The notes beneath the pieces are model-generated. The model saw nothing but the letters and a program-made list of their open reading frames with translations, was not told the DNA's origin and searched no databases. Of a DNA stretch of 64,000 nt, positions 12,178-21,036 are shown in pieces. Origin of the DNA: Rhodospirillales bacterium (lineage in GTDB: Bacteria > Pseudomonadota > Alphaproteobacteria > Rhodospirillales > Defluviicoccaceae); assembly GCA_016712595.1 (NCBI GenBank), contig JADJQT010000002.1:1054001-1118000 (forward strand), given 5' to 3'. The position numbers and the translations under genes are program-made. How positions within the stretch are numbered: the first letter of the stretch is position 1; each line of letters opens with the position of its first letter.

Positions 12178-12393
12178 CCGGCGATGGCGCATGCTCGGCC
12201 GGTGTCGCGCGTCCGTTGCCGAAGAGGTCGGAACGGTTGTCGCGAGCGGCGGGGCGGCAGGGAGGATTGTGACAAAAGCGATGCGTTGTTATTGCCCGCG
12301 CCGCGGTTTACGCCTACTTTGCGCCGCGACGATGCGCATCCATCTGCGGCTCCCATCGAAAACGCGGCACGCGATTAAGAGCTGAGCCAAAAT
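12178..12393. other. Intergenic region before tRNA-Gln
   Basis: This 216-base gap between thiSG and the tRNA gene holds two short overlapping open frames without ribosome sites or recognisable protein features. I see no gene here. The tRNA promoter should lie in its last 60 bases, but no clear -35/-10 pair stands out. Confidence 0.5.
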
Positions 12394-12467
12394 TGGGGGA
12401 TAGTTTAGCGGTAGAACTTCCGGCTCTGGACCGGACAGCCCTGGTTCGAATCCAGGTCCCCCAGCCA
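12394..12467 (+). tRNA. tRNA-Gln (anticodon CTG)
   Basis: A complete cloverleaf can be folded by eye. The 7-bp acceptor stem is TGGGGGA with TCCCCCA, followed by discriminator G and an encoded CCA (12465-12467). The D arm includes AGCGGTAG. The anticodon stem TCCGG/CCGGA closes the loop CTCTGGA, giving anticodon CTG, which reads CAG. The T arm is CCTGG-TTCGAAT-CCAGG. The U1-A72 pair of the acceptor is typical of glutamine tRNA. The gene stands alone between thiSG and queE. Confidence 0.97.
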
Positions 12468-12790
12468 AACCGCACGCATCGTTGACATCGCGTTGCCGCC
12501 GTTCTTTCGGTGGGTGGCGTTTGTGGTATTTTCGATTAAGAAATCAAAGGGTTGATGGAAGGTCGCGGGTTCCCTGAGGAGCTTGTGATGCGCCCTTCGA
12601 TTGAAGGAGACCCAAGTGCCGGCGGGTCTTTCGTGCCCGCTGGCGCGTGAGCGGGGTTTGTGGGCGCCATCGCCGTGGTGCCCGGAGGCGTAACGCCGGC
12701 GGGTTTATCGCGCGTGCGTCGAGAATTCGCCCTATAACGACGCTTTGAGGCATATCCGGGCGCGCGGGGAGGGGCGCCGAGGCGGGAGCG
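12468..12790. other. Intergenic region tRNA-Gln / queE
   Basis: This 323-base stretch holds a candidate 20-codon open frame (see 12588-12650) and a hairpin with a 9-bp stem (GCCGGCGGG / CCCGCTGGC, about 12618-12644, one G-T pair) lying inside that frame. Further on, a small palindrome GGCGTAACGCC precedes queE. I looked for a preQ1 riboswitch because queE follows, but no C-rich loop and A-rich tail of that class is visible. Confidence 0.4.
12588..12650 (+). CDS. Candidate 20-aa small ORF upstream of queE
   Basis: ATG at 12588 is preceded by a near-perfect ribosome site, GAGGAG at 12576-12581, six bases away. The frame encodes 20 residues starting MRPSIEGDPS and ends at TGA 12648-12650. The coding part forms a stable hairpin (about 12618-12644), the arrangement expected of a leader peptide controlling the downstream queE-queD genes, though nothing proves translation. 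It may equally be chance in GC-rich DNA or the remains of a longer gene. No similar peptide is known to me. Confidence 0.25.
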   Translation: MRPSIEGDPSAGGSFVPAGA

Positions 12791-13429
12791 GTGACGGCGT
12801 ATTCGGTCAAGGAGATCTATTACACGCTGCAGGGCGAAGGCGTGCAGGCCGGCCGGCCAGCGGTGTTCTGCCGGTTCGCCGGATGCAACCTGTGGAGCGG
12901 GCGCGAGGACGATCGGCCTGGGGCCACCTGCACGTTCTGCGATACCGATTTCGTCGGCGTCGACGGGCCGGGCGGCGGGCGATTCGCTTCGGTCGACGCG
13001 CTTGCCGGTGCGATCGCCGGACATTGGCCGCAGGCGGGCTCTGTTCGGCCGTTCGTGGTGCTGACCGGCGGCGAGCCGCTGCTTCAAGCGGACGGTGCGC
13101 TGATCTCGGCGCTGCATGCCCGTGGCTTTTTTGTCGCCGTCGAGACCAACGGTACGATCGCGGCGCCGGCTGGCCTCGACTGGGTGTGTGTCAGTCCGAA
13201 AGGACGGGCGCCGCTGACGTTGCGATGTGGCGACGAACTCAAGTTCGTCTTCCCGCAGGAGGGGCTCGACCCGTCGGCGTTCGAGGCGCTCGACTTCGCG
13301 CACTTCGTGCTGCAGCCGATGGACGGGCCGAAGCAGATGCGCAATATACGGCTCGCGCTCGATTACTGCCTCGCCCATCCGCGCTGGCGCCTGAGCTTGC
13401 AGACCCACAAGATCCTGAGCATCCCTTGA
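12791..13429 (+). CDS. queE: 7-carboxy-7-deazaguanine synthase
   Basis: QueE is a radical-SAM enzyme that contracts 6-carboxy-tetrahydropterin to 7-carboxy-7-deazaguanine on the way to preQ0 and queuosine. The cluster-binding cysteines are spaced Cx14CxxC (FAGC, then ATCTFCDTDF), the variant seen in some QueE proteins rather than the classical Cx3CxxC. VLTGGEPLLQ, VETNGT and VSPKG follow at the expected positions; 212 residues. The start is a GTG at 12791 with GGCGGGAG just upstream. Its stop overlaps the queD ATG (TGATG), so both are co-translated. queC and queF are not in the window. Confidence 0.94.
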   Translation: MTAYSVKEIYYTLQGEGVQAGRPAVFCRFAGCNLWSGREDDRPGATCTFCDTDFVGVDGPGGGRFASVDALAGAIAGHWPQAGSVRPFVVLTGGEPLLQADGALISALHARGFFVAVETNGTIAAPAGLDWVCVSPKGRAPLTLRCGDELKFVFPQEGLDPSAFEALDFAHFVLQPMDGPKQMRNIRLALDYCLAHPRWRLSLQTHKILSIP

Positions 13430-13815
13430 TGACCGCGTGCATGGAAATCGCCTACGAGTTTGGCTTCGACGCCGCCCACCACTTCTTGCATCAGCCTGAA
13501 GGACACCTTTACCGGCGGATGCACGGCCATTCGTTCTTCGTCGAGGTGGCGATCGCCGGCGATCCCGATCCCGCGACCGGCTTCGTCGTTGATTTGGCCG
13601 CGCTGGAAGCGGCGAGTGACGAGCTGCGCCGGCAGCTCGACCATACGCTGCTCAACGACGTTCCCGGTCTCGAGGTCCCCAGCCTCGAGAACATCGCCAT
13701 CTGGACCTGGGAGCGGCTGGCGCCGCAGTTTTCGGGCCTCGCCCGCGTGACCGTGCGTCGGCCGTCGTGCCGGCAATCGTGCGTCTACCGTGGCTACAAC
13801 CAGACGCGCCGATAA
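13429..13815 (+). CDS. queD: 6-carboxytetrahydropterin synthase family protein, catalytic Cys replaced
   Basis: QueD converts 7,8-dihydroneopterin triphosphate to 6-carboxy-tetrahydropterin, the substrate of QueE. This 128-residue protein has the zinc-site histidines (FDAAHHF, His17 region; RMHGHSF, His32 and His34), LDHTLLNDVPGLEVPSLEN, and a C-terminal RPSCRQSCVYRGY. In E. coli QueD the segment before HGH is HKCGRLHGH, with the catalytic Cys; here it reads HLYRRMHGH, so Tyr28 replaces that Cys. The zinc ligands and Glu in the C-terminal half appear intact. It overlaps queE by one codon position, so the pathway assignment is sound even though the mechanism must differ or another Cys must act. 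Confidence 0.88.
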   Translation: MTACMEIAYEFGFDAAHHFLHQPEGHLYRRMHGHSFFVEVAIAGDPDPATGFVVDLAALEAASDELRRQLDHTLLNDVPGLEVPSLENIAIWTWERLAPQFSGLARVTVRRPSCRQSCVYRGYNQTRR

Positions 13816-13942
13816 TCGCGGAGCGCGAATCAGGCTGATCTCCGATCCTTTGGTAGCATTTCTTGCCGCCCGTCGAACCGCGCTTTAAGGTTCGCGTCGG
13901 ATTTCCGCGAAACGAGAACTAACTCCATAGGGAGAGCGCACG

Positions 13943-14728
13943 ATGGCCGACGACTCCTATGCCCACGGCTGCTTTTGCTGGACCGATCTCGCGACGACCG
14001 ACACGACGAGCGCCAAGGCGTTCTACGAAGTCCTGTTCGGCTGGAGCTTCGTCGATCAGGACATGGGCGCACAGGGATTCTATACGCTGTGTCGGCTGGA
14101 TCAGGGCGACGTCGCCGGTCTCTACGCCCTGTCCGGGGAGCAGTTGCAGGAGGGATGGCCGGCGGCTTGGTCGATCTATGTCGCCGTCAACGGTGTCGAC
14201 CAGGCGGCGACAGATGTCGCCGAACTTGGCGGGCAGATACTCGCCGAACCCTTCGATATTCCGCAAACGGGACGGATGGCGGTCGGTGTCGATCCGCAGG
14301 GTGCGCTGTTTTGTCTGTGGCAGCACGACAACCCGCACGCGGGATATGCCCGACTCGGTCTGCGACCCGGAATCGCGTGCTGGTACGAACTTGCCGCCCG
14401 TGACACCGAGGCGGCGGCGGCCTTCTATACCCGCCTGTTCGGTTGGAACGCGCGACAGACCCCGATGGGCAATCCGCCGTACGTCGAGTTCATCCGCGAG
14501 GATGATCCGGTCGCCGGCATGCTGCCGCTTTCAGCGATCGGCGAGGGGGTGCCGCCGCACTGGCTGATCTATTTTTGCGTCGGCGACTGCGAGACGGCTG
14601 CGGTGAAGGCGCAGGGCGCGGGCGGATCGGTGCTGTGCGAGCCGTTCGACGTGCCCGACGTCGGCCGCATCGCCGTCCTGCAGGACCCCCAAGGCGCGGT
14701 CTTTGCCATAATCGCGCTTAGGACATAA
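13943..14728 (+). CDS. Two-domain VOC (glyoxalase-like) family protein
   Basis: A 261-residue protein made of two repeated vicinal-oxygen-chelate halves: residues about 8-125 and 136-258. Each half begins with a W/Y-x-(D/E)LA segment followed by A-AFY--LFGW (KAFYEVLFGW and AAFYTRLFGW), and ends with EPFD(I/V)P..GR(M/I)AV..DPQGA. Proteins of this layout are often called hydroxylase or glyoxalase-like, but the metal ligands and substrate are not clear, and the HGCFCWTDL start is typical of the non-enzymatic-looking subgroup. GGGAGA upstream supports the ATG at 13943. It stands alone on the plus strand. Confidence 0.85.
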   Translation: MADDSYAHGCFCWTDLATTDTTSAKAFYEVLFGWSFVDQDMGAQGFYTLCRLDQGDVAGLYALSGEQLQEGWPAAWSIYVAVNGVDQAATDVAELGGQILAEPFDIPQTGRMAVGVDPQGALFCLWQHDNPHAGYARLGLRPGIACWYELAARDTEAAAAFYTRLFGWNARQTPMGNPPYVEFIREDDPVAGMLPLSAIGEGVPPHWLIYFCVGDCETAAVKAQGAGGSVLCEPFDVPDVGRIAVLQDPQGAVFAIIALRT

Positions 14729-14800
14729 GCGCCATTGGTGTGTTTGCCAAATGGGGGCGCCTTTGGGGGCGCCACGTGCCAAGCGCCGCGAAGGCCACGA

Positions 14801-15673
14801 CTAATCGGCCGTCGTCGGCGAATCGTCGCTGGTCGTCGGAGAACGGCCGCAGAACAACGCCACGGCATCGAAATACGCTTGCCGTCCGACGAGCATCAGA
14901 TCGTTGTGCCCGGCGCTGGGAATGCGCAGCAGTGTCTTGTTCGTCGACGGCGAGGCTTCGTGCAGCGCCTCGGCGTCCCCGATGGGGATAATCCAGTCGC
15001 GCTCACCGTGGATAATTAGGGTCGGCAGCCGGGCTGATGCGATCTTGTCAAGGTTGCCGAATCCGTCCTTGTGCTCGTAGGAATCGGCAAGCTGGAGAAA
15101 GCCGATTCGCTCGATCAGCGGAAACGTATAAGCGAAGCCGCTCTCGATGATCAGACCGGCGATGTTCGGCAGGCTGCTTTCCGTGTTCGAGGCAATGCTG
15201 TTGGCCTTTGACATTTCCGCCCGGTGAACGATTTCGAGCGCGGCCGCGCTGCCGAGCGAGCGCCCCATGACATAGAACTGGTCGGTGGTGATCCCGTTTT
15301 CGGCGAGCACGCCCTGGGCCTGGGCGTACACCGACCAGGCATCGTCGATCAGGCTGGTGCCGTTGGGCGCGCCGCCGCTGACGCCATATCCACGGTAGTC
15401 GACAACGAACAGCGTGATGCCAAGGCGGGTGTAGAACGGTGCGATGGTATCGTAGTCCGAGGCAATCTCACCGTTGCCATGAAAGTAAAGAATCACCGGC
15501 GCGCGTGCCTCGGCGACGAAGATCTTACCGCCAAGATGAACGCCGTCTTCGACCGGAATGCGCACAGAATGCACGCCGGGCGCGAGCCGCGGCACGCCGA
15601 CGTCCCGGCGTGGGTAAAATAGAACACTGACGACTTCCGGCCGATCCAGCACGCGATAGATTCGTTGGCTCAT
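14801..15673 (-). CDS. Alpha/beta hydrolase
   Basis: A 290-residue serine hydrolase. The oxyanion-hole motif is YFHGNGE; the nucleophile elbow is GRSLGSA (G-x-S-x-G, near residue 138); the acid is probably Asp in HGERDWIIP and the base His in SAGHNDL. This is the pattern of the BEM46/FrsA-like group of membrane-associated or cytosolic alpha/beta hydrolases. There is no signal peptide. The substrate cannot be inferred. A dedA-type gene follows about 75 bases downstream of the start, also on the minus strand, but the gap allows separate promoters. Confidence 0.88.
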   Translation of the reverse strand: MSQRIYRVLDRPEVVSVLFYPRRDVGVPRLAPGVHSVRIPVEDGVHLGGKIFVAEARAPVILYFHGNGEIASDYDTIAPFYTRLGITLFVVDYRGYGVSGGAPNGTSLIDDAWSVYAQAQGVLAENGITTDQFYVMGRSLGSAAALEIVHRAEMSKANSIASNTESSLPNIAGLIIESGFAYTFPLIERIGFLQLADSYEHKDGFGNLDKIASARLPTLIIHGERDWIIPIGDAEALHEASPSTNKTLLRIPSAGHNDLMLVGRQAYFDAVALFCGRSPTTSDDSPTTAD

Positions 15674-15748
15674 CGTTCTTCCCTCGCCCTGCTTTTCGTC
15701 GCCCGATCACGTGCCATGCCGGATTTCGCGCTTTCGCGTCACGTCGGT

Positions 15749-16387
15749 CTAATTCTTCGCTGTTTTCTTCCGCTTTTTCACATGTGTCCAGATGTACCAG
15801 GCTGCCGCCAGCAGCAGAACACCGACGATGACCGCATCGAACTGGTGGAAGATTTCGCGAATGCGCGGATCGCTGTTCCATCGTTCGCCGAGTTTCATGC
15901 CGATGTAGGCGAGACCGTAGCACCACGGCCACGATCCGGCGAAGGTATAGAGATGAAACTTCACCTGCGGCATCCGGGCCATGCCAGCCGGAAACGCGAT
16001 GAATGTGCGGACCACCGGCAGCAGGCGGGCAATGAATACCGTCGCCGACCCGTAGCGACGGAAGAAGGCTTCGGCAATGTCGAGTTCGTGGGTACCGACG
16101 AGCACGTAACCACCCCAGCGCTCGATGAAGGGCCGCCCGCCGTAGAGTCCGATGAAGTAGGCGACGGCCGAACCGATGTTGCAGCCGATGGCTCCCGCGG
16201 TGGCGACGAGGACAAGATCAAGTTTGCCAAGGGACACCAGATACCCGGCGAACGGCATGATGACTTCGGACGGCAGCGGAATGCAGGCCGACTCGATCGC
16301 CATCAGCAAGGCGATACCGACGTAACGGGTCTCGGATATCGTGCCAACGATGATTCCAGTCAGAAACGACAGGATCTGTTCAATCAC
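15749..16387 (-). CDS. DedA-family membrane protein
   Basis: A 212-residue integral membrane protein of the DedA/SNARE-associated (VTT) family, which takes part in lipid scrambling or flippase activity and envelope homeostasis. Key segments: ESACIPLPSEVIMPFAGYLVS (the conserved E..xP.PSE motif, quoted in part), GCNIGSAVAYFIGLYGGRPF, and the FIARLLPVVRTFIAFPAGMARM motif with the functional Arg residues. Hydrophobic segments lie near both ends and a basic tail (HVKKRKKTAK) follows the last helix. It is located between the RND operon and the hydrolase; no operon link is evident. Confidence 0.92.
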   Translation of the reverse strand: MIEQILSFLTGIIVGTISETRYVGIALLMAIESACIPLPSEVIMPFAGYLVSLGKLDLVLVATAGAIGCNIGSAVAYFIGLYGGRPFIERWGGYVLVGTHELDIAEAFFRRYGSATVFIARLLPVVRTFIAFPAGMARMPQVKFHLYTFAGSWPWCYGLAYIGMKLGERWNSDPRIREIFHQFDAVIVGVLLLAAAWYIWTHVKKRKKTAKN

Positions 16388-16625
16388 TTCGGATCTGCCT
16401 CTTCAGTGACGTTGGCAAAGGGGCCAATCGCCGTTTCACAACAGTCGCCGTTTTGGGACACAATCGCGATTGCCGTGCACGGCAGCGGTCCGAGACGCCC
16501 ACACCCCGGCGAACGGCGCGGCGGGGGTTCTATCAGGCCAGCCCATGGCCCGGCAAGGACGCTCGTCACATCCGCCTGCAAGACCCGCCGGGCTGCGCCT
16601 TCGTCACCAGATGCTCGCCGGCGGG

Positions 16626-19600
16626 CTACTCTGCGGGGGCCTGGCTCGGCGGCGGCGAAGGCGTTTGGACCTGCGCGCCCTTCTTGGCCGACCGACGCTC
16701 GCTGATCCGCTGCATGGTGATGTAGAAGACCGAGACGAACGGGATGGCGAATAGGGTCGAGGCGAGCATACCGCCAACCACGACGGTGCCAAGCGCCTGC
16801 TGGCTGGCGGCACCGGCGCCGCTCGCCGTCGCCATCGGCACGACGCCGAGGATGAAAGCGAACGAGGTCATCAGGATCGGGCGGAATCGCCTGCGCGTCG
16901 CCTCGATCGCCGATTCGACGATCGGCATGCCTTCGGCGCGCAGTTCTCTGGCGAACTCGACGATGAGAATGGCGTTCTTGGCCGCCAGCGCGATCATCAA
17001 GATCAGGCCGACCTGGGTATAGAGGTTGTTGTCGAAGCCGCGGATGATCAGTGCCAACAGCACGCCGACGAGCGCCATCGGTACTGTCAGGATCACCGCT
17101 GCTGGACTGGTCCAGCTCTCGTACTGCGCGGCAAGGACAAGGAAGACGAGGGTGAGCGACAGGGCGTAGATGAAGTAGGCCGTATTGCCGATATGCTTTT
17201 CCTGAAGCGCCGTTGCCGTCCATTCGTAATCCATGCCTGACGGCAGGGTGTTTTCCGCTACCTGTTCCATCAGCGACAGTCCCTGGCCGGAACTGAAACC
17301 GGGAGCCGAAGCGCCGAAGATCGGCGCTGCAGGATAGAGGTTGTAGCGGGTGATCAGCTCGCTGCTGAGGACGGTGCGTGCGCTCATCAGTGTGCCGAGC
17401 GGGACAACCTGGTCTTGGTTGTTGCGCACATAGAGGCTGCGGATATCGTCCGGATGCAGGCGGAATGGCGCATCGGCCTGTACGTAGACCTGGTAGACCT
17501 GGTTGAACTTGTTGAACAGGTTGACGTAGGCGGAGCCGAGATAGCCCTGCAGGGTCGCGAACACGTCGGTCGTCGAAACACCGAGGGATTCGACCTTCGT
17601 CCGGTCGATGTCGAGGAAGAGTTGCGGGCTGCGGGCGCTGTACGTCGTCGCAAGGCCGACCAGCCCGGTCTGACCGTTGCCGGCCGCAGTGAGTTCGCGC
17701 GCAACCTTGTCGAGTTCGGTCAGTCCGAGGTCGCTGCGGTCCTCGACCATCATCTGGAAGCCGCCCGACTGGCCGAGGCCGCGGATTGGTGGCGGGATCA
17801 GCACGAAGACGAACGCGTCCTCGATTGAGGCGAGCTTCTGGCGCAGGCTGGCGACGATGTGCGCTTGGCTGAGCTCCGAGCCGCGCTCGCTCCAGTCCTT
17901 GTAGGTGACGAACGTCGTCACCGCCGTCGACAGGTTGGCCCCGTCGAGGATCGACAGACCGCCGATCGTCACCCAACCGCCGACCCCGGGTTCCTTGGAG
18001 ACGATGGCATTGATCTTCTCGACCACCGCCCGCGCCCGAGGTTGGGCCGCTCCGTCCGGAAGCTTGGTGGCGACGATGCAGTAGCCCTGATCTTCCGTAG
18101 GCAGGAACCCGCCCGGCTGTTGGGAGAAGCGCCAGCCGGCGATGACGATCACGGTAAAAAAGACGAGCAGCATCAATCCGGTGCGATGCGCCATCCAGGA
18201 GACGATGCCGACGTAGAAGCGCTCGATGTAGCTGTAGACGCGGTTGAAGCCGCGATAGAAGGCATTCGGGCGGTAACCTTCCTTGCGCGCGCGCAGGTAG
18301 AGCGCGCACTGCGCCGGCTTGAGCGTGACGGCGTTGAGCGCGCTAATCACCGCCGTCGCGGCGATGACGAGGGCGAACTGGCGGAAGAGCTGACCGCTGA
18401 TCCCGGGCAGGAAAGCCGCCGGCAGGAACACGGAGATGAGCACCAGAGTGATGCCGATGACCGGGCCGGTCAGTTCCGACATCGCCTTGATCGCCGCGTC
18501 CTTCGGTGTCAGGCCCTTTTCGATATAATGCGAGGCATTCTCAACGATGATGATCGCGTCGTCGACGACGATGCCGATAGCGAGGATCAGTGCGAACAAG
18601 GTCATCAGGTTGATGCTGAACCCCAGCGCCGCCATTGCGGCGAAGGCGCCGATGATCGTCACCGGCACGGTGGTTGCCGGAACCAGCATCGCCCGGAAAT
18701 TCTGCAAAAAGACCATGATCACGATCAGGACGAGGATCGCGGCTTCGAACAGTGTATGATAAACGGAACTGATCGCCTGCTGGACGAACTTCGTCGTATT
18801 GTAGACCGACGCGTAATGCATCCCTTCTGGGAATTTCGCCTTCATCTTCTCGACTTCGGCGAGAACGGACTTGGCGACATCCAGGTCATTGGCGCCGGGC
18901 AGCGTATAAAAGACGATGTGCGCCGCGGGCTTGCCGTAGACTTGCGAGAAGTTGGCGAACGTCTGCTGACTGAGTTCGACCCGGGCGAGATCACGGATGC
19001 GGACGATCTGCGCCGTTTCGTTGTCGCGCCTGGTTTTGACGATGATGTTCTGGAATTCTTCAATGTCCGACAGACGGCCGAGGGCGTTGACGGTGAACTG
19101 GAACGCCTGATCTTTCGGCACCGGCGGACCGCCGAGCTGGCCGGCGACGACCTCCACGTTCTGTTGCTCGATCGCCCGCTCGACGTCGAGCGTGGTCAGT
19201 CCGAAGTACTGCAGCTTGTTCGGATCGAGCCATACCCGCATGCTGTACTTGCCGGCGCCGACGACTTTGACCTGCCCGACGCCGGGAAGCCGCGCCAGCG
19301 GATACTGCATGTTGATGATGGCGTAGTTGGCGAGAAATTTTTCGTCGAACTCAGCGCTATCCGAATAAAGGTTGATAACCAACAGAATGTTGGTGCTGAC
19401 CTTGCGAACGGTGATGCCCTGGGCATTTGCCCCCGCCGGCAGTTGCGCTAGAGCGGTGTTAACGTAGTTCTGTACCAGCGATAAGGCGGTATTCAGATTG
19501 CTGCCGACATCGAAGCTGATAGTCAGCGTGTAGCTGCCATCGCTGCCGCTGGTCGACGACATGTACATCGCGCCTTCGACGCCGTTGACCGCCTGTTCGA

Positions 19601-19793
19601 TCGGCACGCCGATGGTCTTGGCGACCGTCTCGGCGCTGGCGCCCGGCATACTCGTCGAGACCTGGATGGTTGGCGGTGTGATCTCGGGGTACTGGCTGAT
19701 CGGCAGGGTGGCGATACAAACAGCACCGATGATGATCGTGATGATGGCGATGACGTTGGCAAAGATCGGGTGCTCGATGAAAAACTTCGACAT
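16626..19793 (-). CDS. RND multidrug efflux transporter, HAE1 family
   Basis: The 1055-residue inner-membrane pump of a tripartite efflux system (AcrB/MexB/MexF type). It starts MSKFFIEHPIFANVIAII and has twelve membrane helices with two large periplasmic loops. The proton-relay Asp pair lies in GIVVDDAIIIVEN (TM4), and the second-half hallmarks QYESW and GLILMIALAAKNAILIVEF (partly quoted) are present. It exports hydrophobic drugs, detergents or solvents by proton antiport. It lies 18 bases after the adaptor gene and is third in the operon OMF-adaptor-pump. No TetR or MarR regulator lies beside it. Confidence 0.96.
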   Translation of the reverse strand: MSKFFIEHPIFANVIAIITIIIGAVCIATLPISQYPEITPPTIQVSTSMPGASAETVAKTIGVPIEQAVNGVEGAMYMSSTSGSDGSYTLTISFDVGSNLNTALSLVQNYVNTALAQLPAGANAQGITVRKVSTNILLVINLYSDSAEFDEKFLANYAIINMQYPLARLPGVGQVKVVGAGKYSMRVWLDPNKLQYFGLTTLDVERAIEQQNVEVVAGQLGGPPVPKDQAFQFTVNALGRLSDIEEFQNIIVKTRRDNETAQIVRIRDLARVELSQQTFANFSQVYGKPAAHIVFYTLPGANDLDVAKSVLAEVEKMKAKFPEGMHYASVYNTTKFVQQAISSVYHTLFEAAILVLIVIMVFLQNFRAMLVPATTVPVTIIGAFAAMAALGFSINLMTLFALILAIGIVVDDAIIIVENASHYIEKGLTPKDAAIKAMSELTGPVIGITLVLISVFLPAAFLPGISGQLFRQFALVIAATAVISALNAVTLKPAQCALYLRARKEGYRPNAFYRGFNRVYSYIERFYVGIVSWMAHRTGLMLLVFFTVIVIAGWRFSQQPGGFLPTEDQGYCIVATKLPDGAAQPRARAVVEKINAIVSKEPGVGGWVTIGGLSILDGANLSTAVTTFVTYKDWSERGSELSQAHIVASLRQKLASIEDAFVFVLIPPPIRGLGQSGGFQMMVEDRSDLGLTELDKVARELTAAGNGQTGLVGLATTYSARSPQLFLDIDRTKVESLGVSTTDVFATLQGYLGSAYVNLFNKFNQVYQVYVQADAPFRLHPDDIRSLYVRNNQDQVVPLGTLMSARTVLSSELITRYNLYPAAPIFGASAPGFSSGQGLSLMEQVAENTLPSGMDYEWTATALQEKHIGNTAYFIYALSLTLVFLVLAAQYESWTSPAAVILTVPMALVGVLLALIIRGFDNNLYTQVGLILMIALAAKNAILIVEFARELRAEGMPIVESAIEATRRRFRPILMTSFAFILGVVPMATASGAGAASQQALGTVVVGGMLASTLFAIPFVSVFYITMQRISERRSAKKGAQVQTPSPPPSQAPAE

Positions 19794-19811
19794 GCGGCTG
19801 CTCCGGGTTCG

Positions 19812-21023
19812 TCAGCCGCCGGCAGCGGCGGTGCCGCCGGATGCAGCCGTGGGTGTCGCCTCGCCCTGCATTTCCGGCGTGACCTGACGGCCCGGGATAG
19901 CCCTGAGAAGGCCGTTGACGATCACACGCTCGTCACCCTTCAAACCCTCCTGGATCACCCGCTCCTCGCCCAAGAGCGTCCCCGTGGTGACGGCCCGGCG
20001 CTCGACGGTGTTCTTGTCATCGACGATCAGTACGTATCGCCCGATCTGATCGGTACCAAGAGCCACCTCCGGTACGAGAATGGCGTTTGCCGTCCGTCCG
20101 ACCGGCACGCGGATACGCGCGAACAGCCCGGCGAGGACAACCCGGTCGGGATTCGGAAAGACCGCCCGCAACAGCAAGGTTCCGGTCGTCGTATCGACGC
20201 TGATCGCGGCGAAGTCGATGCGGCCTTCATGGGGGTAGCCGTTTTCGTTGGCGAGCCCGAGCCAAGCCGGAATTGGTCGCTGGCGATAGTCACCGCCGCC
20301 GCCTTCCTGCTGTGCTTGGCGGACCTTCAGCAGTTCGCGCTCGTTGATCGTGAAGTAGGTATAGATCGGATCGATCTGATTGATCTCGGCTAGGGTGGTT
20401 TCCTCACCGCCAGCGCCGACGAGGTTGCCCGGATCGACAAGCCTGCGGCCCATGCGGCCGTTGAACGGCGCCGTGACCCGCGTGTACTCCATGTTGAGTT
20501 GGGCGAGATCGATCGCGGCCTGGGCGTTGGTCAGGGCCGCGCGCGCCGAATCCCGCTGGAAGCGCCAGTTGTCGACATCGGTCGCCGCCGCCGCCTTCTG
20601 CTCATAAAGCCGGGAATAGCGCTTGAATTCGGTCTCCGCGTGTTCGAGCGCGGCCTGCTCGGTCTGGAACTGCGACTGCGCTTGCTGCAACTGCGCCTTG
20701 TACTGGTCCTGCTGGATGCTGAACAGCAGATCGCCGCGCTTGACGTCGGCGCCGTCCTGGAAGTGCAGTTTTTCAAGGTAGCCTTCGACCCGCGCCCGCA
20801 GTTGCACCGTATAGATCGCCTGGGTATTGCCGGTGAATTCCAGGTAGTCCGTCACCGATTTCTGGATCGGCTTCGTTACCGTCACTTTCGGTGGCGGTGG
20901 CGCCTTGTATTCGTTCTTTTCCTCGCACGCGGTGAGGAACAGCGCCGACAGCGCGACGATCACGACGGGTGCAGCGAGCCACGGGCCGGAGCGACGTTTC
21001 GGCATGCACGCGGGAAGTCTCAT
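19812..21023 (-). CDS. RND efflux periplasmic adaptor lipoprotein
   Basis: The membrane-fusion partner of the pump: it links the inner-membrane transporter to the outer-membrane channel. A lipoprotein signal ends in the lipobox LTAC, so the mature N-terminus is probably lipidated. Then come the lipoyl half-motif VRGYLEKLHFQDGADVKRGDLLF-type segment (here RARVEGYLEKL), a coiled-coil hairpin (about residues 110-170, KAQLQQAQSQFQTEQAALEH), the second lipoyl half (VTAPFNGRMGRRLVDPGN), beta-barrel and membrane-proximal domains. Three Met codons (21035, 21023, 21005) are possible; 21023 has AGGA about 11 bases upstream. Whichever is used, it begins within 35 bases of the outer-membrane gene's stop. 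Confidence 0.93.
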   Translation of the reverse strand: MRLPACMPKRRSGPWLAAPVVIVALSALFLTACEEKNEYKAPPPPKVTVTKPIQKSVTDYLEFTGNTQAIYTVQLRARVEGYLEKLHFQDGADVKRGDLLFSIQQDQYKAQLQQAQSQFQTEQAALEHAETEFKRYSRLYEQKAAAATDVDNWRFQRDSARAALTNAQAAIDLAQLNMEYTRVTAPFNGRMGRRLVDPGNLVGAGGEETTLAEINQIDPIYTYFTINERELLKVRQAQQEGGGGDYRQRPIPAWLGLANENGYPHEGRIDFAAISVDTTTGTLLLRAVFPNPDRVVLAGLFARIRVPVGRTANAILVPEVALGTDQIGRYVLIVDDKNTVERRAVTTGTLLGEERVIQEGLKGDERVIVNGLLRAIPGRQVTPEMQGEATPTAASGGTAAAGG

Positions 21024-21036
21024 CGATAAGGCCATC

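Noticed and set aside
12536..13408. 290-residue minus-strand frame over queE
   Set aside because: Shadow of queE; Arg/Pro-rich without motifs.
17859..19451. 530-residue open frame opposite the RND pump
   Set aside because: Composition is that of an antisense shadow (Arg/Asp/Gly/His-rich) and the opposite strand encodes a well-defined transporter.
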